Below the pieces are notes generated by a model that searched no databases, was not told where the DNA came from, and was given only the letters and a program-made list of their open reading frames with translations. Made by a program: the position numbers and the translations under genes. From Qipengyuania proteolytica (lineage in GTDB: Bacteria > Pseudomonadota > Alphaproteobacteria > Sphingomonadales > Sphingomonadaceae): a DNA stretch of 64,000 bases. This document shows positions 16,670 to 22,939 of the stretch, in pieces (the stretch's first letter is position 1; the number at the start of each line of letters is the position of its first letter). Where the stretch lies: assembly GCF_019711565.1 (NCBI RefSeq), contig NZ_JAIGNN010000001.1:1-64000 (forward strand), read 5' to 3'.

Positions 16670-17605
16670 ATGTACGACAGCTTCATCGATCAATTGAGCG
16701 GCCTTGACCTTTCAGGCCTCAGCATCAGGCCAGCTCCCTTCAACGAAACCGATTTTCCCTGCGAGGACGCGATCGAGCAGACGCTTGGCGCCGTATGGTC
16801 CGACCTCTTCGCGATGTTTTCCGACACGGCACTGGAAGCTGATGCCGAGGACATTGCCTGGGGCGTGGTCAATCTCTTTCACCGTGCCGCCAGCCGGAAG
16901 TCCGCTCACCTCGACCGGGCCAGCGACGAGATCCGGGTCCTCCTCGCATCAGCCGATGGCTCCGAAGTGCACTCGAGCAATCTGGAAGAGCAGGTCGAAC
17001 GTGCACAGGCCGCCGAAGCCAGCATGTTGGCCTTCGAGCAGATGCGCGAGGCTGCGGCAGCGCTCTACCGCGACGAGACCGGTTCCTCGTGGAAGCCCGT
17101 TTCCGGCTCGCGCACGAGCCATTCGCGAAACCTCACATCGGCCGTGATCGATGCCCGCGATTTCCTTCGCGCACGCGCTGAGAACCGCCGTCACGCCCTT
17201 ATCCCGGAGGGAACTCCAATCGTCTTCGCCGGTGGTCGACAAAGCTTTGAGAGCGCCCAGGATGCGCGTGTCTACGCCGACAATATCTGGGCGACGCTCG
17301 ACAAGGTTCGCGATGTGGTTCCCGATCTCTTCCTGGTCCATGGCGGCGACGGCAAGGGAGCCGATCGCCTGGCAGCGAGTTGGGCTGAACGCCGCGAAGT
17401 GCAGCAACTGACCTACTCGCTTGATCGTCGGCTTGGTGCTCGCGCCGGGTTCAAGCGCAACGAGCAAATGCTTTCGCTCAATCCGCGCTATGTCGTCGCC
17501 TTTCCGGGCAATGGCGTGACCGAACGGCTCGTGATCGATGCCAAGGCACGCCGGATCACCGTGGTCGATCGCCGCGGCCTCTTGGGCACCTCTCCCGGGT
17601 CCTGA
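16670..17605 (+). CDS. DUF2493 (SLOG-superfamily) protein
   Basis: A 311-aa protein. The N-terminal ~180 residues are helical and of unknown role. The C-terminal domain (~182-305) is DUF2493/YspA-like: IVFAGGRQSFES, LFLVHGGDGKGADRLAASWA, FKRNEQML and VVAFPGNGVTERLVIDA, the Rossmann-like fold of the SLOG superfamily that binds nucleotide-like ligands. The ATG at 16670 follows ATCAGGAG; the frame upstream of it is the structured leader. DUF2493 genes recur on sphingomonad plasmids and ICEs. The ligand and purpose are unknown; nucleotide sensing during establishment is a guess. Confidence 0.82.
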   Translation: MYDSFIDQLSGLDLSGLSIRPAPFNETDFPCEDAIEQTLGAVWSDLFAMFSDTALEADAEDIAWGVVNLFHRAASRKSAHLDRASDEIRVLLASADGSEVHSSNLEEQVERAQAAEASMLAFEQMREAAAALYRDETGSSWKPVSGSRTSHSRNLTSAVIDARDFLRARAENRRHALIPEGTPIVFAGGRQSFESAQDARVYADNIWATLDKVRDVVPDLFLVHGGDGKGADRLAASWAERREVQQLTYSLDRRLGARAGFKRNEQMLSLNPRYVVAFPGNGVTERLVIDAKARRITVVDRRGLLGTSPGS

Positions 17606-17675
17606 GGGGGCCTTTACAAATTGCAACTGCATTGCCCGGATGTGCATTCGGCGCAGACCCGACTATGGACCGGTC

Positions 17676-17945
17676 ATGCAACTTGACGATCTGCTGCAGC
17701 GGTACTTTGCCACCACCGACCTCTCCGGGGTTGCCCCCGACACGTTGTCAGCTGGCATCGAGCATTGCCGGGTCGATCTCGGCCTCGAGGAGGACCGGGG
17801 CAAGCGCTTTGCACTGTGGTCGTTCCTGCACATGTTCGGGTCCGCCCCCGATCTCGATGTGGCGTTCGAAAACGAGGAAGACCGGGAAGCAGCCCGCAAC
17901 TTCATGGATCTACTGGCGGCATCGCAAGGCGATGGAGCAGGCTGA
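17676..17945 (+). CDS. Small hypothetical protein
   Basis: An 89-aa acidic, helical protein starting MQLDDLLQRYFATTDLSG, with LGLEEDRGKRFALWSFLHM in the middle. The ATG at 17676 is chosen because upstream codons read poorly; the RBS is weak. It follows the DUF2493 gene by 70 bases in the same direction. No function recognised. Confidence 0.55.
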   Translation: MQLDDLLQRYFATTDLSGVAPDTLSAGIEHCRVDLGLEEDRGKRFALWSFLHMFGSAPDLDVAFENEEDREAARNFMDLLAASQGDGAG

Positions 17946-18213
17946 TTGCAGTAGGGTCTTGGCACCTTCAGACCCGCACCCGATACTCATCCGGCTTTCT
18001 TCGCGAACAGTCCTGAACCAGGTCAGCTGAGGACAGCAACCCGTTCCTTTCCGGCCGTGTGGTCGCGCTTCGCGCGCCTGCCCGCACCACTCGTCATGAA
18101 CAGGTTTCCCTTGGAGCTTCGCTCCTGCGGTGCAGTCCTCCCATGCCCTGCTTCTTCTGGATGTTCGCAAGCCGGAGATGGTCTCCGGTTTGAGGAACCG
18201 AAGGACTTACACC
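17946..18213 (+). promoter_or_regulatory. Structured leader of ssb
   Basis: A 268-base gap without a credible gene but with hairpins: a GTGGT/ACCAC stem enclosing GCGC-TTC-GCGC near 18060-18095, GGAG-CTTCG-CTCC near 18113-18125, CCGGAGA-TGG-TCTCCGG (18172-18188) and CGGTT-TGAGG-AACCG just before the GAAGGAC ribosome-binding site. It probably holds the ssb promoter and a folded 5' leader. Confidence 0.5.
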
Positions 18214-18612
18214 ATGACCAATATCGCAATCCTCACCGGCCGCATCGCTCGCGATCCGGATACCCGCGAGACCAAGGGCGGCACCAATATCACCGGGATC
18301 ACCGTCGTCACCGATCGCCCCGCACGCGACAAGGACGGCAAGACCTACAAGGACGAGAACGGCTACACCGCCAAGGAAAGCGAGTTCCACCGGGTGACCT
18401 GCTTCAACGGCCTCGCCAAGACCGTCGGGCAGTATTGCTCCAAGGGCCAGCTGGTATCGGTCCAGGGCCGCATCCACTACACCCAGTGGGAGGACAAGGA
18501 CGGGGTCACGCGCTACGGCACCGAAATCCTCGCCGACAAGGTCGACTTCCTCTCTCGCGGTAGTGGTTCCGGCGACGACAACGACAACACCGACGCTCCC
18601 GATATCGACTGA
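18214..18612 (+). CDS. ssb: Single-stranded DNA-binding protein
   Basis: A 132-aa SSB with the OB fold filling nearly the whole protein: MTNIAILTGRIARDPDTRET, ESEFHRVTCFNGLAKTVGQY, KGQLVSVQGRIHYTQWED and YGTEILADKVDFLSRG. The tail is acidic (GDDNDNTDAPDID) but lacks the usual DDDIPF-type tip used to recruit host repair proteins, which is common for element-encoded SSBs. It likely coats transferred single strands during establishment. Upstream in-frame codons exist, but the ATG at 18214 has GAAGGA at the right distance and gives the standard N-terminus. Confidence 0.95.
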   Translation: MTNIAILTGRIARDPDTRETKGGTNITGITVVTDRPARDKDGKTYKDENGYTAKESEFHRVTCFNGLAKTVGQYCSKGQLVSVQGRIHYTQWEDKDGVTRYGTEILADKVDFLSRGSGSGDDNDNTDAPDID

Positions 18613-18637
18613 CATCGATGCCGGTCGTCCCCCTTTC

Positions 18638-18674
18638 GAAGAGGCTCTGCCGCAAGCGGCAGGGCCTCTTCTTC
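18638..18674. terminator. Bidirectional terminator between ssb and the convergent gene
   Basis: GAAGAGGCTCTGCCGC and GCGGCAGGGCCTCTTC pair almost perfectly around AA, flanked by T-rich sequence on the right and A/T on the left. It serves ssb (plus) and the gene at 18680-18946 (minus). Confidence 0.85.
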
Positions 18675-18679
18675 TGTGG

Positions 18680-18946
18680 TTACTGGGTTCCCGGCGCAGC
18701 ATTCGAAGCACGGGTTGCAGCGCGCCCGATCAGCTTCTCGATCGCGGCATCCTCGCTGAGTTTCCCGAGTTCTTCGGCAACCTTCCTCAGGCCCTTCTTC
18801 GAGAAGCTCTCGAGGCCGCTTCCCAGGATGATTTCTCCGAGTTCTCTGGCCGCTTGTACTTCGAGCTCGCGCTGTTTGGCGTCGAGCGCCTCGCGGTCTG
18901 CTTCGAGCTTTTGCAGGGCTGCAATCGCGCTCCTGTTTCGGGGCAT
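18680..18946 (-). CDS. Small coiled-coil protein (DUF6437-like)
   Basis: An 88-aa protein. The ATG at 18946 is preceded by AAAGGA; a longer frame to 19006 reads poorly. It starts MPRNRSAIAALQKLEADREA and continues as one long charged helix (AKQRELEVQAARELGEI), then GSGLESFSKKGLRKVAEELG. It resembles the DUF6437 proteins of sphingomonad elements; that match is from memory. It is the only minus-strand gene between the primase gene and the repressor. Role unknown; a helper of DNA processing near oriT is possible. Confidence 0.65.
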   Translation of the reverse strand: MPRNRSAIAALQKLEADREALDAKQRELEVQAARELGEIILGSGLESFSKKGLRKVAEELGKLSEDAAIEKLIGRAATRASNAAPGTQ

Positions 18947-19254
18947 GTGTCTTGTCCTTTCGTCCCCCTCGGATCTGCTCCCCGATTGCTTCCATGCCCG
19001 GGACATCGGGGTGTAGGAAAGGCAATTCGCACCCAGCAGGCGTTCGATATTGGGGCGGAGGTGGTGGGTCCTGGCTCACGGTTCTCCCAGCATGATGGCC
19101 TTGCGCCTCCCGCCTCAAGGACGGCGGGGCCCCACCATTTTGCCCGCCACCGGATTGCATCCGGCAGCGAACAAAATCGTTACCCCCACCGCCGCTATCG
19201 CGGTCGCCCAGCCGGGCGATCCCTGACCCGGGATGCACAAGACCATCGCGCGCA
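18947..19254. other. Divergent intergenic region
   Basis: About 308 bases between divergent small genes, with no credible frame. It contains GGTGGTGGGTCC facing GGGGCCCCACC (about 19062-19138), which can form a long-range stem, and short GC-rich repeats. Promoters for both neighbours are expected here. Confidence 0.4.
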
Positions 19255-19286
19255 CCTCCTGTCGTCTCACGACAGAAATCAGGAGG
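19255..19286 (+). promoter_or_regulatory. Hairpin that covers the ribosome-binding site of the 19293 gene
   Basis: CCTCCTG (19255-19261) is complementary to CAGGAGG (19280-19286), which is the full Shine-Dalgarno sequence. Nested and partly competing is CTGTCGT-CTC-ACGACAG (19259-19275). Either fold keeps the RBS next to or inside a stem. Confidence 0.6.
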
Positions 19287-19292
19287 ATTATC

Positions 19293-19514
19293 ATGGCCTA
19301 TTCAATGCATTGCGCCCTTCCGTCCCGGAGTTATTTCGAGGCTCTGGAAACAGCCGAGAAGAGAGCGCTGCACAGCTTCTTCGATCAGCACGTTATCGAG
19401 GATGACGAACTCGGGTATTTTGCCCTCGACGAGGGTGACTACAACATCTTGCCAGCGCATCTCGCAGCGCGGGTGGTCCACACGGTCCATGGCGGCATGC
19501 TCGACGAATTCTGA
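19293..19514 (+). CDS. Small hypothetical protein next to oriT region
   Basis: A 73-aa protein starting MAYSMHCALPSRSYFEALET, with ALHSFFDQHVIEDDELGYF and a short C-terminus. AGGAGG sits seven bases before the ATG. No motif recognised. It is the last leading-region gene before the long non-coding stretch and has its own terminator. Confidence 0.6.
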   Translation: MAYSMHCALPSRSYFEALETAEKRALHSFFDQHVIEDDELGYFALDEGDYNILPAHLAARVVHTVHGGMLDEF

Positions 19515-19525
19515 GACTACCGACA

Positions 19526-19559
19526 GGGCGGGAACCGGGAACGGTTCCTGCCCTTTTTT
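19526..19559 (+). terminator. Rho-independent terminator
   Basis: GGGCGGGAACC and GGTTCCTGCCC pair around GGGAAC and are followed by TTTTTT. It closes the 19293 gene and separates the leading region from the oriT-like stretch. Confidence 0.9.
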
Positions 19560-20158
19560 CTTGTTCACCGGCTAGTCTAACCAAGGACAAGAACCCTGTT
19601 CGGTCGGTTGCTCTGACGGCCGCCCACCGCAGTGCGGCGGCGCCCGATAAATGGAGCGGGGCTGTGGACGCACTCTGTCCCGCGCATCTTGCGATGCGCT
19701 CCTAAGGGTGCGACGTGATTTGTTCTTGGGCCCCGCGCGCACTTGCGAACCGGCACCGGGTCGGGCGGCGGGAAGCTTGGGCACGCGACATGTTCCGCTT
19801 GTCTTGCTTCCCACGCGCCCTTGGCCGCTGCCTCTTTCGCAGGTGCTGTCATTGGCTGGAGGCATCGAACTGCTTTCTATCTGCATGCGATCAGGCGCCA
19901 GGCCCGGTTGCTCGCGCTCCAACGTGGAGATCGGAAAAGGTCGTCCTTGATCAATCCCGCTTATTGCCTGGACCACGTCGCGCACCTGGGAACAAAGGAG
20001 CACACCCTACCCCGCGATTTCGGGATTTATCTCTCTGTTATTGCTGAAGAATGTGGTTTTGGGCGGAATCAACCCGTCTGCGAGTAGAGCGGCTTTGCGC
20101 TGATCCGCAAACAACTCACATCCATCTATCACTATGAAATATTGTCCGAATCTTTCGA

Positions 20159-20187
20159 TTGACTGCGAGTTGTTCACGATTTATTCT
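20159..20187 (+). promoter_or_regulatory. Likely sigma-70-type promoter of the relaxosome operon
   Basis: TTGACT (-35, 20159-20164), exactly 17 bases, then TATTCT (-10, 20182-20187). The predicted start, near 20194, coincides with the first base of the leader hairpins. Confidence 0.5.
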
Positions 20188-20193
20188 CATCGG

Positions 20194-20241
20194 CACCTTC
20201 CGCAAGGTGAGCCAGGTTCCGTCGGCCCGACAAGGAACCTG
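20194..20241 (+). promoter_or_regulatory. Tandem leader hairpins occluding the relaxosome RBS
   Basis: CACCTT-CCGC-AAGGTG (20194-20209) is followed by CAGGTTCC-GTCGG-C-CCGAC-AA-GGAACCTG (20213-20241), a 13-bp stem with a two-base bulge. The right arm contains the AAGGA ribosome-binding site of the gene at 20246. In double-stranded DNA the same repeat could be the operator of the ribbon-helix-helix protein it precedes. Confidence 0.6.
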
Positions 20242-20245
20242 TTTC

Positions 20246-20578
20246 ATGACCCGACAAGATCGGCTTCAGACATTCGTATCTCTCTCCGTTGGTAACTGGG
20301 TTCGCCAGTGTGCCGCGGACCATGGTGTCAGTGTCAGCGTCTTTATCCGTGACCTCATAGTCGCAGCCTGGCAGCGCAATAACGAGGCGAAGGACCGGCC
20401 CGCAGGGCTCGATCCCGCGCGCCAGGCGATCTTCATTTCGGTTGCGCTCGATGCGCTTCTGGCCAGCCATTCTGACGCGAGTTTGCGCGACCGTACTCAC
20501 GAGGCGTACCGGCGACGCCTCGAGCGTCTTGGCCTCCCCGTCAACGCGAGCATGGGAGGCCATTCCCATGAAGCATAA
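20246..20578 (+). CDS. Ribbon-helix-helix relaxosome accessory/regulator protein
   Basis: A 110-aa protein. The N-terminal part (RLQTFVSLSVGNWVRQCAA, then HGVSVSVFIRDLIVAAWQ) has the beta-strand/helix/helix pattern of ribbon-helix-helix DNA-binding proteins such as MobC, TraY or TrwA. Such proteins bind oriT, help the relaxase nick, and repress their own promoter. Its end overlaps the traD start by 11 bases. The start at 20246 is set by AAGGA upstream; an earlier in-frame ATG at 20159 would run through the hairpins. Confidence 0.72.
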   Translation: MTRQDRLQTFVSLSVGNWVRQCAADHGVSVSVFIRDLIVAAWQRNNEAKDRPAGLDPARQAIFISVALDALLASHSDASLRDRTHEAYRRRLERLGLPVNASMGGHSHEA

Positions 20579-22880
20579 TCTCCTGAACTTCACCCGCGGG
20601 AGCCAGCTGCTTGGCCACTTCGGTTTCATGTTTGCAGCCGGCCTGAAGGGTCCTTTGATTGTCACCGGTCTGGTTGCCGTCGGCACCTGCTACTGGGAAG
20701 TGAGGTCGGCTCTGAGCGATCACCAGATCTACCTGGTCTGGATGCACATCTACGCCAGTCTCTATGCCTTCATGGAGTTCGATCCGGCAAAGCTGGTCAA
20801 CCTCGAACTGCTAGACGGCGAAAGGGTCGGCCTCCCGTTTGGCATCGTTCGCGAGTTCCCGCCGATGCGCGAGGCGGTCGAGGCGTTTCGTACGGCAGTG
20901 AAGCAGGGATTGCTGGTCTCGGCGGTACTGCTGATCCCTGCCTTCGTGTTTTTCTGGTGGTTCGCCGAGCGCTTTGGCGGGCGGTCGAAGGAGCGCAAGC
21001 ACGAGCGCGGTGCAATGCTTGTTTCGCTCGACGAACTCGAAGAAGAAATCGAGCGTCATAACAAGGCATTCCGGGCCGAAGAACTGGGGCGCAAGTTCGG
21101 CTGGAAGTGGCGGCTTGCGAGCTCATCGGCGCTGGCCGAAGCGGGCCATTACCAACCCGCACATCTCGCCGGTGTAAGCTGGCCGTGGCGGCTCGAGCAG
21201 AGCCACGCCATGCTTATAGGCACAACCGGAACCGGCAAGACCGTGGCGCTCACCGAACTTGTTGCCGAAGCACGTGAACGCGGCCAGCGCGCGGTCATTT
21301 TCGACCTCACAGGGGCATTCATTGAAGCCTTTTACGATCCCGCGCGCGACATCATTCTCAATCCTGTCGATGTTCGGTGTCCGTTGTGGAGCGTGTTCAA
21401 CGACTGCACGACGGAAGCTGAGTTTCATGCCGCAGCTGAAGCGCTCGTGCCCCATGACGGGGGTGGTTCCGAACAGTTCTGGGTGCTCGCGGCGCGCATG
21501 CTGTTCGTCGAGATGTGTCTCCATCTTGCCCGCACCGGCACAGCGACCAACGAGGCCTTGGCACGGCAGCTGATGACCGCTGATCTGTCCGAAGTGCATA
21601 AGCTGATGCGCGGCACCATGGCCGATCCGCTGACCGCTCCGGAAGCGGCCCGCATGGCGGAATCGATCCGCGCAGTGTTCAATGCGAATGCGAAAGTGCT
21701 CAAGCTTTTGCCGTCATCCGGACCGCGTTTTTCGGTCCGCGACTGGGTCAAAGGAGACTGTCAGGCGGGCTCGATCCTGTTCCTCTCTGCCCGCTATGTC
21801 GACATGAGCATCTCCTCGCAGTTGCTGACGCTGTGGCTCGACACGGCGATGAATACGCTCATGACGCTCGAGCGTACACAGGACCTGCGGATGTGGTATC
21901 TGATCGACGAACTAGGCGCCCTTCACCGACTGCCGGCGCTTGAAAAGGGACTGCAAACGGCGCGCAACTTCGGCGGTGCGATCGTCACCGGGGTGCATGC
22001 GTTTGCCAAGCTCAAGGAAGTCTACGGTGAGAACATGGCCATGACATTGTCCTCGCTTGCGCGCACCAAGCTCATCCTGGCGACGGCCGATCGCGAAACG
22101 GCGACCTGGTGCTCCGATTTCATCGGTCACCGGCAGGTACGCGACATGGAAGAAGGCTACAGCTACGGGTACAACAATGCGCGCGATGCAGTCAGCCTGA
22201 CGCCCAGGCGGCAGATCGAGCCGTTGCTCCTGCCCGACCAGTTCATGAACCTTCCGCGGCTGTCGGCCTACATCAAGTTTCCCGACGGATTCCCCGCTGC
22301 GCCGGTCTCGCTCATTCCGTGCACGCGTGGCCGTATTGCCGAAGGTTTCATCGCCCGCGAGAAACCGCTCATAAAGCCTGGCCAGGGTCCGGCGGCGACG
22401 ACGCCCCAAAGAATTCCGGGTCCGAAAGCGAGGGACGAGCATCCCGCCTCGAACGACGACGGTGCCGGTAAACCTGTCGATACAAAGCAGCTCAAACTCG
22501 ATCTGGAGGGGCAGCGCCGTGTCGCCGATGAACCGCAAGATCGACAGGAGCCTGTGCCGCTTGAAAAGCTGAATGCAGGGCGCGCTGCTGGTGATCTTGG
22601 TGCCGAAACCCGCTCCGATGCTCATCGGGATGCGGGACTATCGCTACCTCTCGCCGCTGTGCAAACCGGCGAGGATGCACCAACGGTGGGCGCGGAACAG
22701 CATCCGTCCGAACCAGGGGCCGCCGGCGATGAGGCAGGTGAAAAGGGCGGTTCGGCGCCAAGAGGCCGTGCGGCGGATAACGGGCGTCAGCCTCTCACCC
22801 CGGTCGAAAAAGACCTGCGTGAAGGTGCGGTCGCAGATCCTCCGGAAAAGGATTTCGGCGAGTTCGAGCCCGACATGTGA
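20568..22880 (+). CDS. traD: Type IV coupling protein TraD
   Basis: A 770-aa inner-membrane ATPase that links the relaxosome to the T4SS. Two N-terminal transmembrane helices (around 25-42 and 115-134) flank a periplasmic loop. The AAA domain has GTTGTGKT (Walker A, ~218) and YLIDELGALHRL (Walker B, ~446), then GGAIVTGVHAFAKLKEVYG. The C-terminal ~180 residues are charged and probably disordered, ending in an acidic tip (EKDFGEFEPDM), like the TraD tails that touch the relaxosome. It overlaps the accessory gene upstream and is followed 59 bases later by the relaxase. Confidence 0.93.
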   Translation: MKHNLLNFTRGSQLLGHFGFMFAAGLKGPLIVTGLVAVGTCYWEVRSALSDHQIYLVWMHIYASLYAFMEFDPAKLVNLELLDGERVGLPFGIVREFPPMREAVEAFRTAVKQGLLVSAVLLIPAFVFFWWFAERFGGRSKERKHERGAMLVSLDELEEEIERHNKAFRAEELGRKFGWKWRLASSSALAEAGHYQPAHLAGVSWPWRLEQSHAMLIGTTGTGKTVALTELVAEARERGQRAVIFDLTGAFIEAFYDPARDIILNPVDVRCPLWSVFNDCTTEAEFHAAAEALVPHDGGGSEQFWVLAARMLFVEMCLHLARTGTATNEALARQLMTADLSEVHKLMRGTMADPLTAPEAARMAESIRAVFNANAKVLKLLPSSGPRFSVRDWVKGDCQAGSILFLSARYVDMSISSQLLTLWLDTAMNTLMTLERTQDLRMWYLIDELGALHRLPALEKGLQTARNFGGAIVTGVHAFAKLKEVYGENMAMTLSSLARTKLILATADRETATWCSDFIGHRQVRDMEEGYSYGYNNARDAVSLTPRRQIEPLLLPDQFMNLPRLSAYIKFPDGFPAAPVSLIPCTRGRIAEGFIAREKPLIKPGQGPAATTPQRIPGPKARDEHPASNDDGAGKPVDTKQLKLDLEGQRRVADEPQDRQEPVPLEKLNAGRAAGDLGAETRSDAHRDAGLSLPLAAVQTGEDAPTVGAEQHPSEPGAAGDEAGEKGGSAPRGRAADNGRQPLTPVEKDLREGAVADPPEKDFGEFEPDM

Positions 22881-22939
22881 AAGGCAAATGGGGAGGGATC
22901 ACTCGGCCGCGAGGGGAGCCGTGACGAGGACCAAACTGG

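Larger units (their letters stand above)
19560..20245. other. Long non-coding stretch, candidate origin of transfer
   Basis: About 690 bases without a credible gene, immediately before the relaxosome genes, which is where oriT normally lies. It holds perfect inverted repeats GCGCATC-TTGC-GATGCGC (19682-19699) and GGGAAGC/GCTTCCC (19770-19812), then an AT-richer segment (about 20020-20190) and the hairpins at 20194-20241. No known nic consensus is recognisable, so the nick position cannot be given. Confidence 0.5.

Noticed and set aside
19577-20087. Overlapping open frames on both strands (60-140 aa)
   Set aside because: Odd composition (Cys, Arg, Pro rich), no RBS, and all cross the inverted repeats of the oriT-like region.
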